Assembly: GCF_000826645.1 (NCBI RefSeq)
Contig: NZ_JXJP01000014.1
Location: forward strand, 62,001 to 126,000
DNA length: 64,000 nucleotides
Direction of reading: 5' to 3'
From: Psychroserpens mesophilus
Lineage (GTDB): Bacteria > Bacteroidota > Bacteroidia > Flavobacteriales > Flavobacteriaceae
Shown here: positions 52,849 to 62,064 of the stretch, in pieces
How positions within the stretch are numbered: the stretch's first letter is position 1
Layout of the letters: each line of letters opens with the position of its first letter
Notes under the pieces: generated by a model
Databases searched by the model: none
Seen by the model: only the letters and a program-made list of their open reading frames with translations
What the model was told of the DNA's origin: nothing
Position numbers and translations under genes: made by a program

Positions 52849-53577
52849 TTATTCTCCTTCGCATGAAACATAAGACAGACCAGTATATATTGGTTTTGTA
52901 TTTGCAAGTTCTGCTAAGGTGTCTGTTTTTTGGAATTTATTACTCTTAAATATGATGTAAGTGTTCGTTTCCATAGAAGAGTTTGTTTCAACATGACCAA
53001 GAGCGATGACATCTACGTTTGAATTAGTCTCTTTCTCACTCATTAATGAGATGTTCTTTTCATTCAAATCTTTCGACTGAAAAACGATTTTATCAATCTG
53101 AGCGCCATTTTTTATCGCTCTTACTTGAAATAGTCGATTGCCTTTAAAGTCATATCCTGCTTCGCCAAAAACGAATTTAACTTGAGGATTGGTCGAACTT
53201 ATCATGGTTTTTTGAGAGATCATTCCTCCCCAAATCCATCCAATTTGTGGTCCCATTTTTACTTTATACCATCTGCTTTTTATTCCATTTATGGTATGAG
53301 GCGTACTACTTTTTGCTAATAATCTCACATGGGTTCCTATATTGATTGTTGTTAATTGTTCGCATTGTACTGACGGACAATCACGAAGTGCAACATCATC
53401 GGCTAATAAATACTTTGATGCTTTAGTTGCTGAAGTTGTATAGACATCAAATTCGACTTCTTTCGTTTGTGAAAAAACATCTGACGCAATTAATAATACT
53501 GCAGCAATTAGTAAGGTTTGAAAAATTCTGTTGATTGTGCTTGTCTTGTTTACCTGAGTCTTCTTTAAAGTTTTCAT
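52849..53577 (-). CDS. Secreted SH3-domain protein
   Basis: A 242-aa exported protein. A signal peptide (about residues 16-38, IFQTLLIAAVLLIASDVFSQ) is followed by a bacterial SH3 domain (about 55-125; LADDVALRDCPSVQCEQLT; GIKSRWYKVKMGPQIGWIWG). The C-terminal part (about 130-242) is unrecognised beta-rich sequence ending in YVSCEGE. SH3b domains often bind cell-wall peptides. The start was set at the ATG at 53577; a longer frame reaches 53619. It lies 120 bp upstream of the kinase gene but behind its own terminator. Confidence 0.75.
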   Translation of the reverse strand: MKTLKKTQVNKTSTINRIFQTLLIAAVLLIASDVFSQTKEVEFDVYTTSATKASKYLLADDVALRDCPSVQCEQLTTINIGTHVRLLAKSSTPHTINGIKSRWYKVKMGPQIGWIWGGMISQKTMISSTNPQVKFVFGEAGYDFKGNRLFQVRAIKNGAQIDKIVFQSKDLNEKNISLMSEKETNSNVDVIALGHVETNSSMETNTYIIFKSNKFQKTDTLAELANTKPIYTGLSYVSCEGE

Positions 53578-53720
53578 AATAATTTGTTTTAATGGGTTTA
53601 TACTTTTTTGATACTTCAAAGATATATTGATGTTAGAGTGAAATTTGGACGCTTCTAGAATTCGTTGAGAATGATTTAGAATTCGTAAAGATTTGAGTTA
53701 AGCAAGTGCTAAACTTCTAT

Positions 53721-53757
53721 TGTAACCTAAGTTACAAGCTTGGTAACCTAGGTTACA
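53721..53757. promoter_or_regulatory. Two tandem palindromic operators before the efflux operon
   Basis: Site 1, TGTAACCTAAGTTACA (53721-53736), has perfect TGTAAC/GTTACA arms. Site 2, GTAACCTAGGTTAC (53743-53756), is a perfect palindrome. Their centres are 21 bp apart, about two helical turns. The motif looks like sites of Crp/Fnr-family (or TetR-family) regulators. No regulator gene is adjacent. Confidence 0.75.
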
Positions 53758-53778
53758 GACTTCCATCTATCCTGAATG

Positions 53779-53786
53779 TATTTTTG
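53779..53786 (+). promoter_or_regulatory. -7 box of the efflux operon
   Basis: TATTTTTG matches TAnnTTTG and lies 22 nt before the tolC-like ATG. With a start about 5 nt downstream, the two operators would be centred near -41 and -62. There is no TTTG at -33, which fits activator dependence. Confidence 0.6.
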
Positions 53787-53808
53787 TGTAAGCAAATAAA
53801 ACGTTTAG

Positions 53809-55110
53809 ATGAAAGCATTAATTTACATACTACCTATACTTTTCTCCTTTTTAGTACAATCTCAAGAATTAGTACCGATAAGTAAGGCTGAAGTATTAAC
53901 TAAAGTTTCAGAAAACAATACTTCGATTAAGATTTCTGTTGAAGAATTTAATCAAGCTCAAGCTGATTACAGACAAACAAACGCTGTGTTTCTGCCTAAT
54001 ATTACAGCCAGTCATACAGCCATAGCCACAACAAATCCCTTAATGGCATTTGGATCAAAATTGAATCAAGGCATCCTAACTCAAAATGATTTTAATCCTG
54101 CGTTACTCAATAATCCGTCGCAAGTTGAAAACTATGCTACTAAGCTTGAAATCCAGCAACCATTAATTAATCTAGATGGTGTGTATCAAAGAAAAGCTGC
54201 CAAATCTAAAATGGAAGCCATGTCTCTCAAAACAGAACGTACACAAGATTATTTGGAGTTTGAAGTTGACAAAGCTTACATGCAATTACAACTCGCCTAT
54301 GAAGCTGTTGAGGTATTAGAAAAAGCTTTAGAAGCCGCAAATGCAAATAAAAAATTAGCAGATGACAGTTTTAAACAAGGTTATTTACAACGCGCTGACG
54401 TGTTAAATGTGGACGTTCGTGTTACGGAAGTACAAAACCAATTGCAAATGGCAAAAAGTAATATACAAAATGCCTCTAATTACCTATCGTTTTTAATGAA
54501 TGATGAAACCTATGTGCTTTACACGCCTACTGATAAATTATCGGTTTCAACTTTCACGGTAAACGACAGAAAAGTTTCAGAAAACCGTTCAGACATTAAA
54601 GCTATGGAATTCGCTTCTAAGGCTTATGAAGCCATGAATAAAGCTGACAAAATGGCTTTTCTACCAAGATTAAATGCTTTTGGAAGTTATGAGTTATATG
54701 ATGACCAGGTGTTTCAAGGAGATGCTAGTGGCTATTTGTTTGGTGCACAATTAAGTTGGGATATATTTCAAGGCTCTAAACGTTTTGGAAAAGCACAAAA
54801 AAGCAAAGCTGAATTTGAACAGTCCAAACTAGAGTATGAGCAATACGTGTCACAAAGTAATTTAGAATTGAATAAAGCAAAACGAGCCTTTTTAGATGCC
54901 GAAAATTCACTTCAACTCACATCACTAGCCTTAGAGCAATCGGAAGAATCTTTGAGGATACGTACCAACAGATTTAAAGAAGGTTTAGAAAAGACATCAG
55001 ATTTATTAATCGCAGAAACACAGTATGCACAAAAGCAACTCGAATATTATCAAACCATTTTTGAATATAATTATGCGCAAGCTTATTTACAATTTTTAAC
55101 CAAGGAATAA
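53809..55110 (+). CDS. TolC family outer-membrane efflux protein
   Basis: A 433-aa TolC-like protein with signal peptide (1-18, FSFLVQSQ) and two OEP repeats (about 30-225 and 240-430) of long helices and short barrel strands (QADYRQTNAVFLPNITAS; KMAFLPRLNAFGSYELYDDQ). It forms the outer-membrane duct of the tripartite pump encoded with the next two genes. No lipobox is seen. It begins the operon that is preceded by two palindromic operators. Confidence 0.92.
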   Translation: MKALIYILPILFSFLVQSQELVPISKAEVLTKVSENNTSIKISVEEFNQAQADYRQTNAVFLPNITASHTAIATTNPLMAFGSKLNQGILTQNDFNPALLNNPSQVENYATKLEIQQPLINLDGVYQRKAAKSKMEAMSLKTERTQDYLEFEVDKAYMQLQLAYEAVEVLEKALEAANANKKLADDSFKQGYLQRADVLNVDVRVTEVQNQLQMAKSNIQNASNYLSFLMNDETYVLYTPTDKLSVSTFTVNDRKVSENRSDIKAMEFASKAYEAMNKADKMAFLPRLNAFGSYELYDDQVFQGDASGYLFGAQLSWDIFQGSKRFGKAQKSKAEFEQSKLEYEQYVSQSNLELNKAKRAFLDAENSLQLTSLALEQSEESLRIRTNRFKEGLEKTSDLLIAETQYAQKQLEYYQTIFEYNYAQAYLQFLTKE

Positions 55111-55115
55111 AACCT

Positions 55116-56201
55116 ATGAAAATGAAAACATACATATACTTAATAACTCTTATTACAGCATTACTATTCCTAGAGAGTTGTGGTAATAAAGACAAAAAAA
55201 CAGTTGTAGATAACTCGCCTGCTATTGCGGTAACAGTCAATCAGGTAAAAGCCAATAATAACAGTCCGTTTTTATCTGTTAGTGGGAAAATTCAATCTAC
55301 TAACAGTGCAGATTTAAGCACCAGAATGATGGGTTACGTAGATAAAGTGCACGTTAATGTTGGAGACAAGGTCAAGAAAGGACAGTTGCTTGTTTCTATT
55401 AATAATGCTGACTTACAAGCTAAAAGAGCACAGGTAAATGCTGCAATTACTGAAGCAACAGCAGCTTTTAATAATGCACAAAAAGATTATAACCGTTTTA
55501 AAAATTTATTTGCAGATAACAGCGCTTCACAAAAAGAACTCGATGATATAACGGCAAATTTTGAAATGGCAAAAGCGCGTTTAGAAGCTGCAAAACAAAT
55601 GAAGAATGAGGTTAACGCACAATTTGCATACAGTAACATTACTGCACCTTTTAGTGGAGTTATAACTGGTAAAAATGTCGAAGAAGGAAACATGGCAAAT
55701 CCTGGAGTGCCATTAATATACATGGAAACTCCTGGTGAATTTGAAGTAATGGCTATGGTACCTGAAACTGAAATTTCATCAATTCAAACAGGAACAAACG
55801 TTGCAGTTTTAGTCAAATCGATTGACCAAACGTTAAAGGGAACCGTTTCAGAAGTAAGCACGTCTGCTAAACAAACAGGTGGTCAATATTTAGTAAAAAT
55901 AAATCTGGAAGAAACAAAGGCTAACATCCTATCAGGAATGTTTACAACAGTGCAATTTCCAATAGAACGAAAAGCAGCAACATCACTGGTTTTAATTCCT
56001 ACGGATGCTATTGTAATTAACGGACAATTATCTGGAGTTTACACGGTAAGTCAGAGTAATACAGCATTGTTGCGTTGGTTGCGTTTGGGCCGAACTTTTG
56101 GAGATCAGGTAGAAGTATTATCGGGTTTAAATGCAGATGAAGCCTACATAGTTTCTGCGGAAGGAAAGCTATATAATGGTGCTAAAATTTCAATTCAATA
56201 A
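55116..56201 (+). CDS. RND efflux pump periplasmic adaptor (membrane fusion protein)
   Basis: A 361-aa membrane fusion lipoprotein. The lipobox is FLES-C22, followed by GNKDKK. Domain order: lipoyl half (GYVDKVHVNVGDKVKKGQLL), alpha-hairpin (about 95-155), second lipoyl half (ITAPFSGVITGKNVEEGNMA), beta-barrel and membrane-proximal domain. It links the RND permease to the TolC-like protein. It starts 5 nt after the previous stop. Confidence 0.93.
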   Translation: MKMKTYIYLITLITALLFLESCGNKDKKTVVDNSPAIAVTVNQVKANNNSPFLSVSGKIQSTNSADLSTRMMGYVDKVHVNVGDKVKKGQLLVSINNADLQAKRAQVNAAITEATAAFNNAQKDYNRFKNLFADNSASQKELDDITANFEMAKARLEAAKQMKNEVNAQFAYSNITAPFSGVITGKNVEEGNMANPGVPLIYMETPGEFEVMAMVPETEISSIQTGTNVAVLVKSIDQTLKGTVSEVSTSAKQTGGQYLVKINLEETKANILSGMFTTVQFPIERKAATSLVLIPTDAIVINGQLSGVYTVSQSNTALLRWLRLGRTFGDQVEVLSGLNADEAYIVSAEGKLYNGAKISIQ

Positions 56202-56210
56202 CTAAAAAGT

Positions 56211-56284
56211 CGCGTTAAGGATAGCAGTGGAAATCCTTTTTTTGCTGCCATATATGGCAAAAAAAGATTGTAACGGATAGCCTG
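56211..56284. repeat. Composite interspersed repeat, copy B, inside the efflux operon
   Basis: CGCGTTAAGGATAGCAGTGG then AAATCCTTTTTTTG, a GCCATATATGGC centre and CAAAAAAAGATT then GTAACGGATAGCCTG. The outer arms match copy A at 42429-42523, but the centre is a simple palindrome instead of the TTCGACTGCGC element. It fills the 110-nt gap between adaptor and permease genes. Confidence 0.75.
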
Positions 56285-56311
56285 TTAAAACGCCCAAAAT
56301 AAAAGTATAAA

Positions 56312-59300
56312 ATGAAAGAAGGAATCGCAGGTAAAATTGCCAAAGTCTTTATGCAATCGAAGTTAACGGTCTTGTTAATGATTGTGTTTATGGTGGTTGG
56401 TGTGTATAGTTCATTTTTAATTCCACGAGAGGAAGAGCCACAAATAGATGTGCCAATGGCAGACATTTTTGTGGGTTATCCAGGTGCAAGTCCGACGGAA
56501 GTAGAATCACGCGTTATCAAACCACTGGAGCAATTAATTTCGAATATTAAAGGCGTGGAATACGTGTATTCTACGTCGATGAAAGAGCAAGGCATGGTCA
56601 TCGTACAGTTTTATGTTGGTGAAGATATTGAGCGTTCGTTTGTAAAATTATACAACGAAATTAATAAACACATGGACCAGATGCCAGCTGGTGTGACATT
56701 TCCATTGGTGAAAACCAGAGCAATTGATGATGTGCCCATGTTAGGTTTAACCTTATGGAGTGAAAACTACAACGATTACCAATTGGGTCAAATGGCGCAA
56801 GAACTGGAGGCTGAAATTAAAAAAGTAAACGATGTAGCAATTACGCATAAAATTGGTGGTAGAGACCGTCAGTTACGCGTGGTTTTAGATAAGGATAAAC
56901 TGGCAGCAAGTGGATTGGATTTCTTATCGGTTTCTGAAATGATTAAGGCAAATAACAGCCAGTTAAGCTCCGGAAGTTTTGATAAGAACGACACTGAATT
57001 TTTGGTGAATACAGGTAAGTTTCTAGAATCGGTAACAGATGTAGAAAACTTAGTCGTTGGTGTGCAACAAAATCAGCCTATTTATTTAAAGCAAGTAGCC
57101 AAGATTATCGACGGACCACAAGTACCACAAAATTATGTGAGCTTAGGTTTTGGAAAAGGCAGTGAAAAAGCTTCAGAATATAAATCGGAATATCCAGCAG
57201 TGACGATTTCGGTAGCGAAAAGAAAAGGTGCTGATGCTATGAAAATTGCAGAAGTCATTATTGATAAAGTTGAGCATTTACGTACCACTTTAATTCCAGA
57301 TGATGTTCATGTAGAAATCACTAGAAATTATGGTGAAACAGCGTCACATAAAGTATCCGAATTGTTATTGCATCTTATAGGCTCTATTATAGCGGTTACT
57401 ATTGTGGTAATGTTAGCCATGGGCTGGCGAGGTGGATTGGTCGTGTTTTTATCGGTACCTATTACCTTTGCATTGACGCTTTTGAGTTACTACATGTTGG
57501 ATTATACCTTAAACCGAATCACGTTATTTGCTTTAGTATTTGTCACTGGGATTGTAGTTGACGACTCTATCATCATAGCCGAAAATATGCACAGGCATTT
57601 TAAAATGAAACGCCTGCCTTTTAAGCAAGCAGCTTTATATGCGATTAATGAGGTAGGAAACCCTACCATTTTGGCAACTTTTACTGTCATAGCTTCAGTG
57701 TTACCAATGGCTTTTGTTTCTGGATTAATGGGACCATATATGGCACCAATGCCAATTGGAGCTTCTATCGCAATGATTTTATCCTTGTTTGTCGCCTTAA
57801 CTATTACGCCTTATTTGGGTTATATTTTCTTAAGAGAAAAAGATAAAAAAGGCCAAGAAGAGAAGCCTGAAAAAGCAGTTGAAGACACACTTATTTACAG
57901 AGTTTACAATAAGTTTGAACGACCTTTATTAGAAAGTAAAACGAAGCGTTGGTTGTTCTTAGGTGGAACATTTATCTTGCTAATGGCAACGATGATCTTA
58001 TTTTTTACCAAATCGGTAGCCGTAAAAATGTTGCCTTTTGATAATAAAAATGAATTTCAAGTGGTCATAGACATGCCCGAAGGGACAACCTTAGAAAGAA
58101 CGGGAGTAGTGGCACAAGAAATCGCCCAGTATTTAGCAACCAGACCAGAAGTGGTGAATTACCAAAATTACATCGGAACGTCTGCACCTATAACGTTCAA
58201 TGGCCTGGTTCGTCATTATGATTTACGTGGTGGATCGAATATGGCAGATATTCAAGTCAATTTATTAGATAAAGAAGAGCGCTCTGCACAAAGTCATGAT
58301 ATTGCAAAATTATTGCGTCCAGATATTCAAAAAATTGCTTCCAAATACAATGCAAATGTAAAACTAGTGGAAGTGCCACCAGGACCACCTGTTTTATCTA
58401 CTATTGTTGCTGAGGTTTATGGACCTGATTACGATGAACAAATGAGAATTGCAAATAGTATTCAGAACATTTTAAAAAACACAACTGATGTCGTAGATAT
58501 TGATTGGATGGTTGAAGCAGATCAGAAGGAGTTTCAATTCGAAATCAATAAAGAAAAAGCAATGTTATATGGTGTGGCGCCTCAGCAAATTGCACATACG
58601 ATGAATATGGCATTGTCTAACAGGACGATTACAAATTTATACGATGAAGACGCTTCAAACCAAGTAGGATTGGTATTAGCCCTTGATGAAAAAGAAAAAT
58701 CAACAGTTACAGATATTTCTCAATTGAAAGTAAAATCGAAACAAGGTAATATGTTACCAATTGCAGATCTGGTTACCATTACTGAAACAACTGCTGCTAA
58801 AAGTATTTATCGTAAAAATCAGAAACGTGTCGTTTATGTTATGGCAGATATGGCTGGTGAACTAGAGAGTCCTGCCTATGCAATTCTGGGAATGGAAGAA
58901 AAACTGAAGGAAATTCCGCTACCTAAAGGTTACGAGATTAACGAAATGTATTTAGGCCAGCCAGACTTTGAAGACAATTACACCGTAAAATGGGATGGAG
59001 AATGGCAAATTACACTAGAGGTGTTTAGAGACTTGGGGATTGCCTTTTTAGGCGCTATTATCTTGATTTATATCTTAATTGTAGGATGGTTTCAAAACTT
59101 TAAAGCACCAGTAGTAATGATGGTTGCGATTCCATTGTCTTTAATTGGTATTATTTTAGGACACTGGATTATGGGCGCTTTTTTTACTGCAACTTCATTT
59201 ATTGGTATGATTGCTTTAGCTGGAATTATGGTGCGAAATTCGGTACTACTCATTGACTTTATCAATCTAAGAACCGCAGAAGGTGTGCCCTTAAAACAGG

Positions 59301-59506
59301 CAGCAATTGAAGCTGGAGCAGTGCGTACAACACCCATTTTATTAACAGCAGGAACCGTTGTTATTGGAGCATTTGTGATCTTATTTGATCCCATCTTTCA
59401 AGGTTTAGCCATCTCTTTAATGGGAGGAACTATCGTTTCTACAGTATTAACCTTATTAGTTGTACCATTAGTGTATTACATGATTGAAAAGAAAAATTAT
59501 AAATAA
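56312..59506 (+). CDS. RND efflux transporter permease subunit
   Basis: A 1064-aa proton-driven inner-membrane pump of the AcrB/MdtB superfamily. It has twelve expected TM helices with two large periplasmic loops. The N-terminal pattern FLIPREEEPQIDVPMADIFV is typical. The proton-relay acidic pair is visible in GIVVDDSIIIAENMHRHF, and the second half has the related GIMVRNSVLLIDFINLR. Substrate not predictable: drugs, solvents or metals. It follows the adaptor after a 110-nt gap filled by copy B of the composite repeat. Confidence 0.93.
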   Translation: MKEGIAGKIAKVFMQSKLTVLLMIVFMVVGVYSSFLIPREEEPQIDVPMADIFVGYPGASPTEVESRVIKPLEQLISNIKGVEYVYSTSMKEQGMVIVQFYVGEDIERSFVKLYNEINKHMDQMPAGVTFPLVKTRAIDDVPMLGLTLWSENYNDYQLGQMAQELEAEIKKVNDVAITHKIGGRDRQLRVVLDKDKLAASGLDFLSVSEMIKANNSQLSSGSFDKNDTEFLVNTGKFLESVTDVENLVVGVQQNQPIYLKQVAKIIDGPQVPQNYVSLGFGKGSEKASEYKSEYPAVTISVAKRKGADAMKIAEVIIDKVEHLRTTLIPDDVHVEITRNYGETASHKVSELLLHLIGSIIAVTIVVMLAMGWRGGLVVFLSVPITFALTLLSYYMLDYTLNRITLFALVFVTGIVVDDSIIIAENMHRHFKMKRLPFKQAALYAINEVGNPTILATFTVIASVLPMAFVSGLMGPYMAPMPIGASIAMILSLFVALTITPYLGYIFLREKDKKGQEEKPEKAVEDTLIYRVYNKFERPLLESKTKRWLFLGGTFILLMATMILFFTKSVAVKMLPFDNKNEFQVVIDMPEGTTLERTGVVAQEIAQYLATRPEVVNYQNYIGTSAPITFNGLVRHYDLRGGSNMADIQVNLLDKEERSAQSHDIAKLLRPDIQKIASKYNANVKLVEVPPGPPVLSTIVAEVYGPDYDEQMRIANSIQNILKNTTDVVDIDWMVEADQKEFQFEINKEKAMLYGVAPQQIAHTMNMALSNRTITNLYDEDASNQVGLVLALDEKEKSTVTDISQLKVKSKQGNMLPIADLVTITETTAAKSIYRKNQKRVVYVMADMAGELESPAYAILGMEEKLKEIPLPKGYEINEMYLGQPDFEDNYTVKWDGEWQITLEVFRDLGIAFLGAIILIYILIVGWFQNFKAPVVMMVAIPLSLIGIILGHWIMGAFFTATSFIGMIALAGIMVRNSVLLIDFINLRTAEGVPLKQAAIEAGAVRTTPILLTAGTVVIGAFVILFDPIFQGLAISLMGGTIVSTVLTLLVVPLVYYMIEKKNYK

Positions 59507-59517
59507 AAATCATAAAG

Positions 59518-59823
59518 ATGAAATTAGTCATAGTTACTGCAGTCGAGGAGTTTCAGAAGGATGTTTTGAAACTATTCAAAAAAGCAAATATTGATAATTT
59601 TAGCAGTTCAGATATTGATGGCTACAAAAATGGATCGTCAATATTGATGGCTTCTAATTGGTTTTCAGGAGAAAAAAGTGGCAATGAATCCAATTTGTTT
59701 TTCTCTTTTACAGATGATGAACACATTGACCATTTGTTCCATTTAATTAAAGATTACAACGAACATTTGGAAACAAATAATCCTATTAAAGCTGTTGTTG
59801 TTCCTATTGAAAAATTTATATAA
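59518..59823 (+). CDS. PII-like protein of the efflux operon
   Basis: A 101-aa protein with the ferredoxin-like beta-alpha-beta order of PII/CutA-type proteins: MKLVIVTAVEEFQKDVLKLF, a short DIDGYKNG turn where PII has the T-loop base, and NLFFSFTDDEHIDHLFHLI with a C-terminal KAVVVPIEKFI strand. The T-loop is short and lacks the uridylylated Tyr. It starts 12 nt after the permease gene, so it probably tunes the pump, as PII-like proteins do for some transporters. A general conserved hypothetical label would be the cautious alternative. Confidence 0.65.
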   Translation: MKLVIVTAVEEFQKDVLKLFKKANIDNFSSSDIDGYKNGSSILMASNWFSGEKSGNESNLFFSFTDDEHIDHLFHLIKDYNEHLETNNPIKAVVVPIEKFI

Positions 59824-59844
59824 CCTTAAAAAAAATTAATCAAA

Positions 59845-60054
59845 ATGTTAAATACATATTTTAGAGTCATCGTTGGTTTTATGGTGCTTTTAAGCGTAGT
59901 TCTAACCGTTTATGTGAATCCAAACTGGATGTGGTTTACCGTATTTATTGGTGTTAATTTAATACAATCTGCCTTCACAAAATGGTGTTTATTGGAAACT
60001 ATTCTGGTGAAATTGGGCGTTAAGAAAGATGGAGGTAATTGTAAAACGTGTTAA
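59845..60054 (+). CDS. DUF2892 / YgaP-type small membrane protein
   Basis: A 69-aa membrane protein with two helices (YFRVIVGFMVLLSVVLTVYV; WMWFTVFIGVNLIQSAF) and the TKWCLLETILVKLGVK end typical of DUF2892/YgaP transmembrane domains. It carries a C-terminal NCKTC (C-x-x-C). In other bacteria this domain is fused to or encoded beside rhodaneses. It is the last gene of the efflux operon, 21 nt after the PII-like gene. Confidence 0.82.
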   Translation: MLNTYFRVIVGFMVLLSVVLTVYVNPNWMWFTVFIGVNLIQSAFTKWCLLETILVKLGVKKDGGNCKTC

Positions 60055-60087
60055 GTTTTTGAAAATTCTAACTCGTTAATTTTTGAT

Positions 60088-62061
60088 CTATTCCAGTTCA
60101 ATTCCGAAAGCCCTAAATGCTATGAGTTGTCCTGGATGCTCCTCAATGTTTGCTAAATCTAAGTTGCCTTCAAACTTAATGTCATTAGCGACTTCTACCT
60201 GATAGTCTATGACTTGGTTTTTATCATTTTTTGTAAAGTTGATACTTAACGTTGGCCAGTTTAAATCGTTTTCAACCCATTCGATATTACAATCTTTAAG
60301 GTCTTCCACAATTTTTTCTTGTTCTGGTGTCAAAGTTTTATTGGCAACTTTGAAATTAAATTTCATTTTAAGGTCTGAATACGGAAGCAATTGTGGAAAA
60401 TTCATATAAAATGCCATGAGATTGTCATTGGCAGCGACCATGTTTTCCTTTTCTTCATAAGCTTTGCTTAATCCTTCGTGTATTCTGGCTATGAGTAATT
60501 TTTCGTTAGTTTCATCTAAATAATCATCTTCTAAAACACGTTCAAACTCTTTAATAGCTAGGTCATAATCACCATCTTCCAGATGAAATTGAGCGATAAA
60601 ATAGTTAAAGTATTTATGAACGCGTTCACGTTCATCTTCCTGTAATTTGTCTTTGAAAATTTTGATGAAATAATCTGAATTAAAATACTTTATAAGTTCC
60701 CAGATCTCATCGAAAAAAATATTGTTTTCAGAAGCAAATAAATTATAATAACCTATAAATCGCTCTGGATCTGCGGAAAGTTCACTGGTTAAAAGCAAAT
60801 GAGCATTTTCTTGCTTAAAATGGTGTTTAGAGATGTCGTATAATTTTTTCGGTTTATACCAGTACGATTTATCTCTAAAGGTGATGTCACTTATAGATTT
60901 CTTATGGTACAAATATTTAAACAACAGCGTGTTGCGATCATAAGCTACTTCTCCCCAAGTACTACCAACATGAATTTCTTTAAAATTAGCGGCTTTGTCT
61001 CGAAATTCTTTAGACTTTTTTAAATCTCCAGAATAGTAATACGCTCTGCTGAGTGCTATATTATTCCAGCCAAATCCTGGAGCATTGCCAAGGTTTTTTA
61101 TAGAGTTTTCTACGATAGATTTAGCAGAAGGCAAGTCGTTTTGAAAAATTTTTATAGCCGATTGCATGTAATCAAATTCTTTGATGTCTTTTTGGATATA
61201 GTCATCATTTTGACGCGCTGTTTCATAACTATCTTCAGCCTCTGTAAATTTAGCCTGAATAAATTGAAGGTTTCCATAATTATTATGAGAAAGCCTATCG
61301 TATCGTCTTAATTGCTCACTAAAATATTCAGCTGAATCCAATTTAATCTGATGCGAGTAAATGATGTTTTTATAATGGTAATAACTCAATAAGGCATCAT
61401 TTGAAAAATCTGGCCAATAGGTATTTAAAAACCACTGATTATGTTTGTCGCTGGTTTTAATAGAATCGGCAAACCTGGAGGCTATTTCAAGATTTTCTTC
61501 AATATTAGGTTTTAGAAAGTCGTACTTTTCTGGACTATACATGCGATTACGCAAATAAATCCATGAAATATGACTATAAGGACTTATTCCAAAATTAAAT
61601 ACAAAATCACGGTTTTGAAGTCGTCTTACCACCTTTATGGCCTGACTTGGTTTATCGACATACTCATAGCATTTTGCTAAAAAATAAATCAGAAACGCAT
61701 ACTTTCTTTGATATTGATAGCTATCAATGTAAGCTTGAATTTCTGTGGTTCTTCTTAATTTTCTAGGAAAATCTTTTTCAAGCAATGCAACAGCTTTTTC
61801 AAGAGATTTTATTGCAGCTTCATAACCTCTCTTATCTGAAGCTCTTTCATAACGATAATTAGCTTCAAAAAAATGACCAACATAATACGTACTGTCTAAC
61901 TGAATCATTTTTTGAGAAAGTTCATAAGCTTTACGTCCGCTGTAACTTCCTCTAAATTCTCTTTCAAGTCGATCAATTTCAATGCGTTGTGCATGTGCAT
62001 TGAACGCTCCTAAAAAGAACAATCCAAATAAAATAACAATATTTATGTTAGTGATTTTCAC
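60088..62061 (-). CDS. Secreted TPR-repeat protein of the MoxR operon
   Basis: A 657-aa exported protein. Signal peptide (1-24, IVILFGLFFLGAFNAHAQ), then mainly helical sequence with several TPR-like pairs (e.g. GYEAAIKSLEKAVALLEKDF; LAIKEFERVLEDDY; GLSKAYEEKENMVAANDNLM). The C-terminal about 60 residues are beta-like. No enzyme motif is seen. It starts 3 nt after the MoxR ATPase stop, so it is part of the same operon and may be its periplasmic partner. Confidence 0.78.
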   Translation of the reverse strand: MKITNINIVILFGLFFLGAFNAHAQRIEIDRLEREFRGSYSGRKAYELSQKMIQLDSTYYVGHFFEANYRYERASDKRGYEAAIKSLEKAVALLEKDFPRKLRRTTEIQAYIDSYQYQRKYAFLIYFLAKCYEYVDKPSQAIKVVRRLQNRDFVFNFGISPYSHISWIYLRNRMYSPEKYDFLKPNIEENLEIASRFADSIKTSDKHNQWFLNTYWPDFSNDALLSYYHYKNIIYSHQIKLDSAEYFSEQLRRYDRLSHNNYGNLQFIQAKFTEAEDSYETARQNDDYIQKDIKEFDYMQSAIKIFQNDLPSAKSIVENSIKNLGNAPGFGWNNIALSRAYYYSGDLKKSKEFRDKAANFKEIHVGSTWGEVAYDRNTLLFKYLYHKKSISDITFRDKSYWYKPKKLYDISKHHFKQENAHLLLTSELSADPERFIGYYNLFASENNIFFDEIWELIKYFNSDYFIKIFKDKLQEDERERVHKYFNYFIAQFHLEDGDYDLAIKEFERVLEDDYLDETNEKLLIARIHEGLSKAYEEKENMVAANDNLMAFYMNFPQLLPYSDLKMKFNFKVANKTLTPEQEKIVEDLKDCNIEWVENDLNWPTLSINFTKNDKNQVIDYQVEVANDIKFEGNLDLANIEEHPGQLIAFRAFGIELE

Positions 62062-62064
62062 GAG

